Shown: positions 32,281 to 42,570, counted from the first letter of the stretch. The stretch: 64,000 nt of DNA from Streptomyces sp. NBC_01267 (GCF_036241575.1 NZ_CP108455.1:2680501-2744500); one strand, 5' to 3'. Notes: generated by a model not told the origin, from the letters alone. Made by a program: numbers and translations.

Positions 32281-32541
32281 ATGTCTCAAATCATCGAGTC
32301 TGCGTTCCATTCCTTATGCAAGGCCGTCGCCGCGTACGACGGAGTCACGACCATTTCGATCCGGTCCGATTCCGATGACGCCCGGGGCATTCCGGGACCG
32401 GCATTCGCCGTACTTTCGACCGGAACCGGACCGACCGCCTTTGCGTCCCTGCTGACATCGTCGTGCACCTCCGACGGCGACAGGGCTGACACATCGCCCG
32501 GCCCTCTACCCCGTCCTCGTCTCTCCTGTGGTGTCTTTTGA
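32281..32541 (+). CDS. Possible small protein (uncertain)
   Basis: An 86-residue frame beginning MSQIIESAFHSLCKAVAAYDG, with GAAGG about 10 nt before the ATG. Third positions are moderately G/C biased. It contains a TTA codon near residue 12, which in Streptomyces would make translation depend on the bldA tRNA. The last 25 residues are Ser/Pro-rich and look like non-coding translation. No family is recognised. It may be leader sequence of the helicase operon instead. Confidence 0.3.
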   Translation: MSQIIESAFHSLCKAVAAYDGVTTISIRSDSDDARGIPGPAFAVLSTGTGPTAFASLLTSSCTSDGDRADTSPGPLPRPRLSCGVF

Positions 32542-32633
32542 AGTACTCGGGCCACCCTGCGAGGCTGCCTGTGCTCCAGGCTTCGGCTGCCTGCGACCTC
32601 TTACCCGACCCAGCTCCAGGAACGGAACTCCCG

Positions 32634-35600
32634 GTGTCCCACGCGCTGTCCCCTGTGATCAGAACTGTCATCGACCAGTCCGCTCGCGTCCTGGAGACCT
32701 ATCGGGTGGACCCGGGACTCATTCCGGAACACGCAAATGGGGAGAGGCGGATCACCCAGGGCGGATACGGCGACCGCCAACTCTTCGAGTTGGTCCAGAA
32801 CGCAGCCGATGAGATCGCGAACATGCCTGGCGGCAGGGTTCACGTCGTCCTCACCGAGACCCACCTCTACTGCGCGAACGAGGGAACTCCCGTCACCCCG
32901 GCAGGTGCCGAGACAATTCTTCGGATGAGCATGTCCAACAAGCGGGGCGGTCAGATCGGACGGTTCGGCGTAGGCGTGAAATCTGTCCTCGTGGTGTCGG
33001 ACACACCGGAATTCTTCAGCAGAACGGGGTGCTTCGGATTCGACCGGGACTGGGCCTACGAACAGATCAAGGGCATTCCTGGAGTCGAGCGACTCGGTGA
33101 GAAATTCGAGGCACCTGTCCTCCGCATGGCCCGGCATCTCGACGAGGCCACCGAGCGACGCAAGGACAAGGTGTTGGACGAGCTCATGGGGTCACCCGAC
33201 ACGGCGACCGTGGTCCGTCTCCCCCTGCTCGACGGGGCGGCCGAGCGACTGGGCCAGGACATGCACGCCCTGCCGGTTCAACAGCGTGGCGAGGACAGCT
33301 ACAAGCCTTCCGCACGCGAAGGCTTCCCGACGGGTTTTCAGCTCTTCTCGCCGCACGTGGGCAGTGTGACCCTGGAGGACCGCAGGCATCACCCCCTCAT
33401 CCGTCGGGTGCTCACGACGGAACAGGAGGGGAACGTCCACACGGTGCACGAGGAACGCTCGAAGCGGCAGCTGTCGACATCCCGCTGGAAGGTGTTCACC
33501 CACACTCACCAACTCACCGAGACTGCGCGCCGAAGCGCAGGCGAGATGCATTCCCGTGTGGCACTCGACGTGTCCTGGGCCGTGCCCGGGTACGGTCACG
33601 ACGAGAAGTCCGGACTCCTGACGACTCCGAAGGGGCGAGGCAAGTTCTGGTCGTTCTTCCCCACCAAGTACGACATGACGTTGAGCGGCGCCCTCAACGG
33701 CGCGTGGAAGACGAACGAAGACCGGCAGAACCTGCTGGACTCCAGCCCGTTCAACGAAGAGTTGATCCAGGTCGGCGCTCGACTTGTCGTCGATTCGCTC
33801 CGCCATCTCGTCCCTGCCGAAGACCCGGCCGCCTATCTACCGCTCCTTCCGGGGCGCCCCCGCGAGTCGGAGACCGTCAGCTGGGCCGACCGCTACCTGA
33901 CCGGTCAGATCTGGTCCATGGCCGCCCAACTCCCTTCGCTTCCGGATCAGAACGGCGACTTGTGCGTACCGCGTGATGTGAACACCCATCCGGACATGGG
34001 TAAGGGAGACGCGTCTGCGCTTCGTTGGCTGAAGACGTGGAACGGCTGTCCCGGCCGGCCGGCGAACTGGCTCCACCCGTCCGTCGAAGCCAACACCCTC
34101 CGTGCCGGCAAGGTCGAGCACATCCTCAAGGTGGCGAACCGGCGGCGCGCCACGGTCCGTGAATGGCTGGAAGCGCTGGTGGCGAACGGAACCTCCGAAG
34201 CCTCCGCCGCCGCGATCCGCATTCTTGCCGACATGATCCGCGTGGCCTCCCCGTTCGCCGAGGAGGCCCGCAAGGCCCGCATCGTGCTCACCGAGGAACA
34301 CGGGCTGGTCCCCCCGGTCGCCGGTAAAGTCTTCCGACACGCCACCTTGGACGGCCTCAAGGACGACCTCGTGTACGTGGACATGAGGCTTTCGGACGAC
34401 CTCTCCTTGTCCACCGACCTCGCTACCGTCGGCATCCGTGAGGCAGATGCCCGCGGCCGTTTCATCGGTGTCCTCGACCAAGGCTTCGCGGGCTACTCGC
34501 CCCAGGACTGGACCCGGTTCTGGGAACTGTTCCACAGCGCGGGCAGCAGCCACATCTCGGGCGAGGTCCATTCGCGGCTCCCGACGCCGCTCGACACCCT
34601 GAACGTGCGGACGGCTGACGGCCGTTACCGTCCGATGCGGGACTGCATGCTGCCGGGCCCGGTGTTGAACGGAACCAGTGACCCGTCCATCGCGGTGGAC
34701 ATGGGCTTCCACTCCGACGACCTCAGCTTCTTCCGTGAGGTCGGCCTTCGCGACCGCCCCTCCGGTGGCTACCGGCCGGAAGGCGAGACGTGGTTCGACG
34801 AGTACAAGGAGGCGCTCTACCAAAGCTACTGCCGGAAGCTCGACGACCGCGCGAGCAGGCCGCTGATCTCCCGTATGAAGCTCGAAGGAGCAGCCGTGGG
34901 CGGGCCGCTCCACCTACTGCCCCGGATGTCGGACCAGGCTCGGGCCGACTTCGTCAAGGTGTTGTCCGACGACTCGGTCGTCGACCAATGGACCAGGCAG
35001 ATCGGCGCCCAGGTCGCCACGCGCCAGGCGACCGCTTCCCCGATTCGTTGGATGCTCAGGCGACACGGAATGGTCTCGACATCGCAGGGCCTCAAGCGGC
35101 TCGGCAATGCCGTCGGCCCACAACTCGACGCCTACCGCGATGTACTGCCGGTTGCCGCGATCAGCGCCGAGAAGGCACGGAAGCTGGGCCTTCCCACCAC
35201 CCTGGACTCCGTACCGGACGAACACTGGAGCCAACTCCTGACGGAACTGCTCCGCAGCGAGGACGACGCGTTCGTGGGCAACACCTACGTGATGCTGACC
35301 CGTCTGGAAGTCAATTTCCCGGAGGACTCCCTTACCCGGTGCCGCGTCGGCAAGGAGTGGGACACCCGCGAGGACAGTGAGATCGCTGTGGCCGCTGGGC
35401 CCGAGGAGTACCGGGCTCTCCGCGCCGAGCAACTCCCCGCGCTTCTCACGGCCGGTCCTGAGGATGCGGCTCTGATGGTCAAGCAGTGGGGCATGTTGCC
35501 CTTCTCCGATGTCGTCACCAAAGAGACCCGGCACGTCGCCTCGGGCGAACCCGTGCCGCTGCGCGACGAGTTCCCCACACTTCGTCTGCGTCTGGGGAAC

Positions 35601-37418
35601 CGCATCAACAATTACAGCCTGCTGCAGTGCTCCGAGTTGGAGGAAGTGCTCCGCACCCCGAACGGCATCCGGCCGACACCGCTCAGGAGCGCACTGCTGG
35701 GCACCACCGTGCTGGTGCTCACGCCCGAGGACCGGTTGTCGGCGCTCATGGCCGCGGACCTTGAACTCCGTTGGGGATTGGGCCGATCCGGATGCGAGGC
35801 GGTGTTGGCGGCGCAAGAACGACAGGAGCAGGACCAGAAGGTGCAGACCGCCCTCCGAGCTGTGCGGGAGTCCCCTGCGGTCGTGGACAAACTCCGACTT
35901 CTGCTCGGTGCGGACACCCTGCGTCGTGGGCTTCCTGCCGGCCTCCTGGAGAGCGAGCGCGCAGACCTCGACGGAGCGGACCCGTCCCCACAGCGCATCG
36001 CTCAGATGGCGTTCAACGCGCACGGCGACGGAGTACTCCAGATCCACGTGAAAGACCTGGCTGCCGCGTATCCCAGCATCGCCCCGTCGTCGTTCACCGG
36101 CGCGGGCTCTGCGATCAAGTTCATCTCGGACCTCGGCTTCCCCGATTCCTTCGCAGGTTCCCGTGCCCCCGCATTGAACCCGAAAATCGACGTGCCGGGT
36201 CCTTCCGAGTTCCCTCGTCTCCACGACTACCAGGAGCGACTCGCCACCAACGTCTTCTCCATGCTGGACCGTCTCAGCCCTCAGCGCGGGATGCTCTCCC
36301 TGCCCACGGGCGCAGGAAAGACCCGGGTCACCGCCGAAGCCGTCATCCGCTGGGTCAAGCAGAACGAAAAGCTCGACGGGCCGATCCTGTGGATCGCTCA
36401 GACGGAAGAGCTCTGCGAACAGGCCGTACAGAGCTGGCAGTTCGTGTGGTCGAAGGTAGGTGCTGAGACGGAACTGGCCATCAGCAGGTTCTGGTCGACG
36501 AACGAGGCCGGACCGGTCGAAGGGCGACCGCACCTGATCGTGGCCACGGACGCCAAACTCCGCATCAACCTCGGCACCGAGGCGTACGCCTGGCTCAGGG
36601 ACGCAGCACTGGTCATCGTGGACGAAGCACACATGGCGATCGCTCCGCAGTACACGGAGATCCTGGACCACCTCGGTCTGAATCAGTACCGCACCGACCG
36701 TCACCTGCTCGGCCTGACCGCGACGCCCTTCCGGAACACCAATGTCGACGAGACCCAGCGCCTGATCCGGAGGTTCGGTGGAAGGCGTTTGGACGAGGGC
36801 ATCTTCCTTTCGGGCGACCCTTACGACGAGCTTCAGAAATTGGGCATGCTGGCACGCGTCGAGCACCGCGAGTTGGCCGGCGGCACCATCGAGTTGACTC
36901 GGGACGAGAAGGAACGGACCGACCAGCTCAGCATCTTGTCCAAGGCCGCCGAGCAACGTCTGGCGGACGACCACGACCGAAATCGACGCATCATCGACGA
37001 GATCCGGCGTATGCCCGCCGATTGGCCGGTCCTCGTCTTCGCGACCTCCGTGAGTCACGCCAAGTTCCTGGCCGCGAAGCTCAACGACCAGCACATCTCG
37101 GCGGCCGCCGTCGATTCGGCCACCTCATCCACCGACCGGCGGAATCGGATCGCCGCGTTCCGTTCCGGCCGAACGCGGGTCCTCACCAACTACGGTGTTC
37201 TGTCCCAGGGGTTCGACGCACCGGCTACCCGGGCAGTGGTCGTCGCCCGACCGACCTACAGCCCGAATATCTACCAACAGATGATCGGCCGCGGTCTGCG
37301 CGGGCCCCGCAACGGTGGCAAGGAAACCTGCCTGATCCTGAACGTTCGTGACAACATCACCAATTACGGCAAGGCTCTCGCCTTCACCCAGTTCGAGCAC
37401 CTGTGGAGCGACAAGTGA
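32634..37418 (+). CDS. Giant fusion: sacsin-type GHKL ATPase plus SF2 DEAD/DEAH helicase
   Basis: About 1,594 residues. The N-terminal 200 residues are a sacsin/Hsp90-like GHKL ATPase: GGYGDRQLFELVQNAADE (N-box, residues about 46-63), NEGTPVTPAGAETI and GRFGVGVKSVL (about 107-118). A middle of about 1,000 residues has no recognised domain. The C-terminal 390 residues are an SF2 helicase: LPTGAGKTRV (about 1223), VDEAHMA (about 1328), GLTATPFRN, LVFATSVSHA and QMIGRGLRGPRNGG. GTG 32634 is preferred to TTG 32538 because it begins just before the first domain. It is the first gene of the four-gene operon and its stop overlaps the UvrD gene by 4 nt. Coupling of a clamp-like ATPase with a translocase suggests DNA sensing and unwinding; the activity is inferred. 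Confidence 0.88.
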   Translation: MSHALSPVIRTVIDQSARVLETYRVDPGLIPEHANGERRITQGGYGDRQLFELVQNAADEIANMPGGRVHVVLTETHLYCANEGTPVTPAGAETILRMSMSNKRGGQIGRFGVGVKSVLVVSDTPEFFSRTGCFGFDRDWAYEQIKGIPGVERLGEKFEAPVLRMARHLDEATERRKDKVLDELMGSPDTATVVRLPLLDGAAERLGQDMHALPVQQRGEDSYKPSAREGFPTGFQLFSPHVGSVTLEDRRHHPLIRRVLTTEQEGNVHTVHEERSKRQLSTSRWKVFTHTHQLTETARRSAGEMHSRVALDVSWAVPGYGHDEKSGLLTTPKGRGKFWSFFPTKYDMTLSGALNGAWKTNEDRQNLLDSSPFNEELIQVGARLVVDSLRHLVPAEDPAAYLPLLPGRPRESETVSWADRYLTGQIWSMAAQLPSLPDQNGDLCVPRDVNTHPDMGKGDASALRWLKTWNGCPGRPANWLHPSVEANTLRAGKVEHILKVANRRRATVREWLEALVANGTSEASAAAIRILADMIRVASPFAEEARKARIVLTEEHGLVPPVAGKVFRHATLDGLKDDLVYVDMRLSDDLSLSTDLATVGIREADARGRFIGVLDQGFAGYSPQDWTRFWELFHSAGSSHISGEVHSRLPTPLDTLNVRTADGRYRPMRDCMLPGPVLNGTSDPSIAVDMGFHSDDLSFFREVGLRDRPSGGYRPEGETWFDEYKEALYQSYCRKLDDRASRPLISRMKLEGAAVGGPLHLLPRMSDQARADFVKVLSDDSVVDQWTRQIGAQVATRQATASPIRWMLRRHGMVSTSQGLKRLGNAVGPQLDAYRDVLPVAAISAEKARKLGLPTTLDSVPDEHWSQLLTELLRSEDDAFVGNTYVMLTRLEVNFPEDSLTRCRVGKEWDTREDSEIAVAAGPEEYRALRAEQLPALLTAGPEDAALMVKQWGMLPFSDVVTKETRHVASGEPVPLRDEFPTLRLRLGNRINNYSLLQCSELEEVLRTPNGIRPTPLRSALLGTTVLVLTPEDRLSALMAADLELRWGLGRSGCEAVLAAQERQEQDQKVQTALRAVRESPAVVDKLRLLLGADTLRRGLPAGLLESERADLDGADPSPQRIAQMAFNAHGDGVLQIHVKDLAAAYPSIAPSSFTGAGSAIKFISDLGFPDSFAGSRAPALNPKIDVPGPSEFPRLHDYQERLATNVFSMLDRLSPQRGMLSLPTGAGKTRVTAEAVIRWVKQNEKLDGPILWIAQTEELCEQAVQSWQFVWSKVGAETELAISRFWSTNEAGPVEGRPHLIVATDAKLRINLGTEAYAWLRDAALVIVDEAHMAIAPQYTEILDHLGLNQYRTDRHLLGLTATPFRNTNVDETQRLIRRFGGRRLDEGIFLSGDPYDELQKLGMLARVEHRELAGGTIELTRDEKERTDQLSILSKAAEQRLADDHDRNRRIIDEIRRMPADWPVLVFATSVSHAKFLAAKLNDQHISAAAVDSATSSTDRRNRIAAFRSGRTRVLTNYGVLSQGFDAPATRAVVVARPTYSPNIYQQMIGRGLRGPRNGGKETCLILNVRDNITNYGKALAFTQFEHLWSDK

Positions 37419-39325
37419 CCGACCCCTTCGTCGACAGCCCGCCGCTCACCGATGAACAGCGAGCCGTCGTGGAACAGCCCTGGGACGCACGCGTCCTGGT
37501 GACCGCCGGGGCGGGTTCGGGCAAGACCCACACGCTCGTGCGGCGGCTCGACGCCCTGGTGGGTCACGAGGAAGAGGCGTTGGGGGCGGGCGAGATCCTC
37601 GTCCTCAGCTTCTCGCAGGCCGCTGTACGCGAACTCCGGCAGCGGATCTCGACGCACGGACAACGGGCCCGACGGGTGCGGGTGCAGACCTTCGATTCCT
37701 GGGCGTACGGCCTGTTGACGCAGGCGTTCCCGGACGAGGAGTGGGGCCAGTACTCGTTCGACGAGCGAATCCGTCAGGCGACCGCTGCGATCACGAAGGG
37801 TGCGGTGGAGGCGACCGAGCTCGGTGCCCCTGCCCACGTGGTGATCGACGAGGTACAGGATCTCGTCGGCGACCGTCGGAACATGGTGGAGACGCTGCTG
37901 GACCGGTTTCAGAACTCGTGCGGGTTCACCGTCGTCGGTGACTCCGCACAGTCCATCTACGGGTTCCAGATCGCCGACCTCGACGCTCGGGCCGCCGAGA
38001 CCGACTACTTCTTCGCCTGGCTGCGCACCTCGTACTTCGACGACCTCGTCGAGCTGCACCTGACGGAGAACTTCCGGGCCGACAGCGACGAAGCGAGGAC
38101 TGCGCTGCCGCTCGGCCCGGCGCTCCAACAGCTCGGTTCCGACCCGGATGGGCCGGATGCAGCGGGCGAGCGGCTGCACCGCAGGCTGCGCGATCTCCTG
38201 CACGGTCTGCCCGACCTCGGCGAGCTCGCCACCCCGTTCAATCTGGACTCGCTGAAGGCGTTCCCCGGTACCTGCGCGATCCTCACCCGCGACAACCGTC
38301 AAGCGCTGGTGGTGTCGGAGACACTGTTCACGCACGGGGTACCGCACACCCTGAAGCGTTCTCTCAGAGACCGTCCGGTGCCGTACTGGGTCGCGGAACT
38401 GCTGCGCCGCACCGAGGCATCCACCCTCGCAGAGGAGCGCTTCCGGGAGCTCCTCGCCGATATTCCGTTGCCCGAAGACGCGGAAGTGGACCGTCTGTGG
38501 CATGCACTACGTCGAGCTGCACGCGGCCCGCGCGGGTTCATCGACGTACCGCAGGTACGCAGCCTGGTGGCCGAAGGGCGGTTCCCCGACGACCTCGCGG
38601 CCTCGGAGCCGTCCCGGTTGGTCGTGTCGACAGTCCATCGTGCCAAGGGCCTGGAGTTCGATCGCGTGCTCGTCGTGACGCCTCCCTCCCTCTCCGAACT
38701 GCGCAAGCAGGGTTTGGAAGTGGACTCCGCAGCTGAGGCAAGAACCCTGTACGTCGCAATGACCCGTCCACGCGAGGACCTCTACCGGGTGGCCTGCCCG
38801 GACTCCTCGCAGGTTCGCCGACACCGTCCCACCGAACGTCTGTACATAGGTGGGTGGAAACCCCATCAGCGCTTCGGGATCGTGGCCTCGGAGTTCGACA
38901 TCAGCCGCGAGGAACCGCCGGGCGCGCACGATCCCGATGCCTCTGCACCGGTGGTACAGGACTACCTGGTGCGCAACGTCCGAGCCGGGGACGCCGTGGT
39001 CCTGCGACGCTTGCACGACATGCCGATGGGACCGGACCAGAGCCCGCCGTACACGCTCTACCACGGCGATCAACCGATCGGCGTGGCCTCCGAACAGTTC
39101 TGCAGGGACCTGCACCAGGTGGAGAAGGTCTCCCGCAACTGGGAGATCTCGTGGCCCCTGGAGATCGACGGCTTCCGGGTGAGCGCACTGGAGTCGGTGG
39201 CGGGCAGTGTCGCAGCGGGTACCGGTGCCAGGCTGGGCGGGCACGGGCTCTGGGTTGTTCCCCGGTTGTCGGGGATCGGTCGATACAGGCGCGACGCCCG
39301 CGCCGAGAAGGAGAACCAGGAATGA
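37415..39325 (+). CDS. UvrD/PcrA-like SF1 helicase
   Basis: 636-residue 3'-5' type DNA helicase. Motifs in order: I TAGAGSGKTHTLVRR, Ia LSFSQAAVRELRQR, II VIDEVQDL, III VVGDSAQSIYGFQ, IV LTENFRAD, V STVHRAKGLEFDRVLVV, VI LYVAMTRPREDLY. After about residue 480 there is an unfamiliar C-terminal domain of about 150 residues that is not typical of UvrD. It is shorter than housekeeping UvrD (about 720 residues) because domains 1B and 2B are reduced. GTG 37415 overlaps the preceding stop and its own stop overlaps the DrmA-like gene, both by 4 nt. Confidence 0.92.
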   Translation: MTDPFVDSPPLTDEQRAVVEQPWDARVLVTAGAGSGKTHTLVRRLDALVGHEEEALGAGEILVLSFSQAAVRELRQRISTHGQRARRVRVQTFDSWAYGLLTQAFPDEEWGQYSFDERIRQATAAITKGAVEATELGAPAHVVIDEVQDLVGDRRNMVETLLDRFQNSCGFTVVGDSAQSIYGFQIADLDARAAETDYFFAWLRTSYFDDLVELHLTENFRADSDEARTALPLGPALQQLGSDPDGPDAAGERLHRRLRDLLHGLPDLGELATPFNLDSLKAFPGTCAILTRDNRQALVVSETLFTHGVPHTLKRSLRDRPVPYWVAELLRRTEASTLAEERFRELLADIPLPEDAEVDRLWHALRRAARGPRGFIDVPQVRSLVAEGRFPDDLAASEPSRLVVSTVHRAKGLEFDRVLVVTPPSLSELRKQGLEVDSAAEARTLYVAMTRPREDLYRVACPDSSQVRRHRPTERLYIGGWKPHQRFGIVASEFDISREEPPGAHDPDASAPVVQDYLVRNVRAGDAVVLRRLHDMPMGPDQSPPYTLYHGDQPIGVASEQFCRDLHQVEKVSRNWEISWPLEIDGFRVSALESVAGSVAAGTGARLGGHGLWVVPRLSGIGRYRRDARAEKENQE

Positions 39326-42300
39326 CCTACGGGGGAGGGCGCCACGCCGCGCACTACCGGGCCCGCGAGGATCTCGTGGACCGGCTCCGCCGGGATCTGC
39401 TCGGTCCCGACGACGACGCGGACCGGGACGATCGTGAGGAGATCCTGACCCACGACGCGCCGATCACGAGGTACCCGATCGGTGTGCTGTTCCCACAGGC
39501 CGCGAACAAGGCCGCGAGTGAGCGGCTCACCGAGGACTACGCAAGCGAGGACGGTCTCGACGAGGCCCCCGTACTGAGCCGCGACAACATCGAGGAATCG
39601 ACTCCGAACACAGAACTACCGGCGGCAGGTGATCGAAAGCCGTCCAGTATGGGGCTCACGTTCGCGATCGATCCGGCTGTCTGCTCCGAGATCGTGGTGA
39701 CCTCGTCGGCGGCCGTGTACGACCCGATCGATGCCTCGGGCCGCCCCGTCTCCCCCCGGAGGGCAGAGGTCCGCACCACGGCCGACCAACGCGAACGCTG
39801 GCGGCGCCGGGTGCTCGATCTGCCGGCGGTCCGGATCGACATCACCCGTCCCGGCAAGTTCGGGGTGGATCCACTGGCCACCGGAGTGGAGCTGCACGTC
39901 CTGGTCCGTAGGCCGAGCCCGACGACCGGGACCGTGACGGTCACGGTGACGCTGATCAACACCAAGGTGATCGACGAGCATGCGCTCCAGGATGCCTTCG
40001 CCCTGTTCCAGCCCCGGCTGACCGTGGCCGCCGCCGACGGAACCTCGGCGTTCGTGGAACGCCCGGCCGCTCTCTCCGCTGTCGATGCCGAACTGGCCAC
40101 GAGCCGCCTGCTGCACCGACATGCCCCCACCTTCGCCGTGGGACACGGCTGCGCGGCGGCCTGGGACTGGAAGCCGCCACCGGTCGGAATCACCGATGTG
40201 GAGCGCGCCGCGATCGCCGAGGTCCGCACCGAGTTCCTGCCCACCTACGAGGTGTTGCTGACCGATTCCAACCCGGAGATCGACGCCTCGTCCCTGGCCA
40301 TGCACGACTTGGCGACACGACCGGACGCCGATGTTCTGACCGCACTGGAGAAGCTGGCACACGGATACGCGCAGTGGATCGCACGCAAGGACGCGGAAGC
40401 CACCGCGTTGGCGTCCACCTCGTACGAGAGCGCCGCGGTGGAACAGATCGCTGCCTGCCGACAGGCATTGGCGCGGATGCGCGAGGGGATCGAACTGCTC
40501 CGTGAACAGCCCGACGTGATGCGGGCGTTCCGGCTGGCCAACGAGGCGATGGCCGAGCAGCGGGCCCGTAGCGCCTGGGTGAAGGGTGGGCGTCAGGGCG
40601 ACCCCGATGTCACGGCAGGACAGTGGCGTCCCTTCCAGATCTCGTTCGTACTGCTGTGCCTGGCGGGCATCGTGGATCCGGACCATGACGACCGTCGCAT
40701 CTCGGACCTGTTGTGGTTCCCGACCGGTGGCGGTAAGACCGAGGCCTACCTCGGCCTGATTGCCTTCACCACCTTCCTTCGTCGCATGCGGAAGAAGGAA
40801 CGTGGCGCGGGCGTCACCGTACTGATGCGGTACACCCTTCGGCTTCTCACACTGCAGCAGTTCGAACGTGCCACGATCCTCATCTGCGCGATGGAGCGCA
40901 TGCGTCGGGCCGATCCTGCGCTCCTCGGCGAGGAGGAGATCTCGATCGGCATGTGGGTGGGGCGGTCCGCCACCCCCAACAAGTTGAAGGTCGCCGAGGC
41001 GAAGCTCAAGGACCTGAGAGCGCAGAAGACCCTCCAGACCGAGAACCCGGTGCAGCTCCACGCGTGTCCCTGGTGCGGTACCCCTCTCGACGCCCGGCAC
41101 TACGAGGCCGATGTGGAAGCGCGACGGATGTACGTTCGCTGCCCCGGCACGTCGTGCGAGTTCTCCAGCGGTCTGCCCGTGCACCTGGTGGACGACACGG
41201 TGTACGAAGCCCGTCCGACGCTGGTCATCGCGACCGTCGACAAGTTCGCGTCGATGCCCTGGCGGGAGCAGACCGCCGCACTGTTCAACCGCGATCGTCC
41301 CGGCGACCGCACCCCGCCCCCGGAGCTGATCGTCCAGGACGAGCTTCATCTGATCTCCGGCCCGCTCGGCACCCTGACCGGTCTGTACGAGACGGCTGTC
41401 GACGCACTGGCCGACCTACCGAAGGTCATCGCCTCCACGGCGACGATCCGTCGCGCCTCGGACCAGGGTCGGGCACTGTTCGATCGCGAGGTCCACCAGT
41501 TCCCGCCGGCCGGCCTCGATTCCCGGGATTCGTGGTTCGCGGTCGAGACACCCCGCGAGGAGAAGGCGAGCCGCCGATACGTCGGCCTGCTCACCCCTGG
41601 CACCAGCCAGTCGACTCTGCTGATCCGTACGTACGCGACTCTGCTGCACCAGGCGATGCGTACCGATACCACCGAGGACGTGCGCGACGCGTACTGGACG
41701 CTCGTCGGCTACTTCAACAGTCTGCGTCTCCTGTCCGCCGCCGAACTCCAGGTACATGACGACGTGGTGGCCTACCTGGAGTACCTGGCGGAGCGTGACG
41801 GCACGGCCGTTCGCGGTACGAGCGGCTACTCCGAGTTGACCAGCCGAATCGATGCCAGCGCGATCCCGGCCCGCCTGAAACAGATCGAGAAACGGCTCCC
41901 GGACCCGGACACCGTGGATGTCCTGCTTGCCACCAATATGATCTCGGTCGGTGTCGATGTGGACCGCCTCGGCCTGATGGCCGTCATGGGGCAGCCCCAG
42001 ACCACGGCGGAGTACATCCAGGCGACGAGCCGCGTGGGCCGTAGCCGTCCCGGCCTGGTGGCAGTCATGCTCAACTCGTCCCGGGCCCGGGACCGTTCGC
42101 ACTACGAGAACTTCCAACACTTCCACTCCGCTTTGTACCGGGAGGTGGAGTCCACGTCCGTGACACCGTTCTCCTCCCGTGCCCGTGACCGGGGTCTGCA
42201 CGCCGTCGTGGTCGCCCTGACCAGAATCCTGATCCCGGCCGCCCGCTCGAACGATGGCGCCGGTCGCATCGATACCTACCGGGACCAGCTGGACGAGCTG

Positions 42301-42570
42301 ATCAAGCCCGTGGTGATGAGTCGCGTCCGTGGCGTCGACGACGCCGAGTACGAGGCGACGTCCCAGGCCTTCGACGAATTCGTCAACTGGTGGTCCACGG
42401 AGGCCGAATACAACGGCGGCCTCTTCTACGAACCTGTGCGCGGGAAGAGGATTCCGTCCCTGCTCCGGGCCTACGACGACGAGTCGGAGGACGCCGAAGC
42501 CTGGCCGACTCTGTGGAGTCTGCGCGACGTCGACGCCGAGTCCGTCCTGTTCATGGAGGCATCCCGATGA
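39322..42570 (+). CDS. drmA: DrmA-like SF2 helicase (DISARM core family)
   Basis: 1,082 residues. The helicase core has Walker A WFPTGGGKTEAYLGL (about residue 465), motif II QDELHLISGPLGT with DELH, motif III STATIRRA, and V/VI ATNMISVGVDVDRLG with QATSRVGRSRPG. Between motifs Ia and II there is a four-cysteine zinc element (CPWCGTPL and VRCPGTSC). The first 400 residues are a domain of their own. The DELHLISGPLG form and the following DUF1998 gene match the DrmA/DrmB pair of the DISARM anti-phage system. ATG 39322 and the stop at 42570 overlap both neighbours by 4 nt. The rest of DISARM is not here, so the role must be placed in this locus. Confidence 0.87.
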   Translation: MTYGGGRHAAHYRAREDLVDRLRRDLLGPDDDADRDDREEILTHDAPITRYPIGVLFPQAANKAASERLTEDYASEDGLDEAPVLSRDNIEESTPNTELPAAGDRKPSSMGLTFAIDPAVCSEIVVTSSAAVYDPIDASGRPVSPRRAEVRTTADQRERWRRRVLDLPAVRIDITRPGKFGVDPLATGVELHVLVRRPSPTTGTVTVTVTLINTKVIDEHALQDAFALFQPRLTVAAADGTSAFVERPAALSAVDAELATSRLLHRHAPTFAVGHGCAAAWDWKPPPVGITDVERAAIAEVRTEFLPTYEVLLTDSNPEIDASSLAMHDLATRPDADVLTALEKLAHGYAQWIARKDAEATALASTSYESAAVEQIAACRQALARMREGIELLREQPDVMRAFRLANEAMAEQRARSAWVKGGRQGDPDVTAGQWRPFQISFVLLCLAGIVDPDHDDRRISDLLWFPTGGGKTEAYLGLIAFTTFLRRMRKKERGAGVTVLMRYTLRLLTLQQFERATILICAMERMRRADPALLGEEEISIGMWVGRSATPNKLKVAEAKLKDLRAQKTLQTENPVQLHACPWCGTPLDARHYEADVEARRMYVRCPGTSCEFSSGLPVHLVDDTVYEARPTLVIATVDKFASMPWREQTAALFNRDRPGDRTPPPELIVQDELHLISGPLGTLTGLYETAVDALADLPKVIASTATIRRASDQGRALFDREVHQFPPAGLDSRDSWFAVETPREEKASRRYVGLLTPGTSQSTLLIRTYATLLHQAMRTDTTEDVRDAYWTLVGYFNSLRLLSAAELQVHDDVVAYLEYLAERDGTAVRGTSGYSELTSRIDASAIPARLKQIEKRLPDPDTVDVLLATNMISVGVDVDRLGLMAVMGQPQTTAEYIQATSRVGRSRPGLVAVMLNSSRARDRSHYENFQHFHSALYREVESTSVTPFSSRARDRGLHAVVVALTRILIPAARSNDGAGRIDTYRDQLDELIKPVVMSRVRGVDDAEYEATSQAFDEFVNWWSTEAEYNGGLFYEPVRGKRIPSLLRAYDDESEDAEAWPTLWSLRDVDAESVLFMEASR

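Larger units (their letters stand above)
31901..32633. promoter_or_regulatory. Divergent regulatory region between the two defence operons
   Basis: A 733-nt region of lower GC than its flanks, separating the minus-strand GHKL operon from the plus-strand helicase operon. It holds GATTGACA at 31912-31919 and 31942-31949 (30-bp period, three helical turns) just before the GHKL start. A 20-bp direct repeat, GATTGCCCGAG-nnn-AAACCC, is at 31968-31987 and 31993-32012 (25-bp period). Further right is a possible small gene at 32281-32541. No promoter hexamers can be fixed with confidence. Confidence 0.5.

Noticed and set aside
32538..32633. TTG start at 32538 for the GHKL-SF2 fusion
   Set aside because: The 32 extra residues look unlike protein (Pro/Ala/Cys-rich, no ribosome site), and GTG 32634 starts just before the conserved domain.
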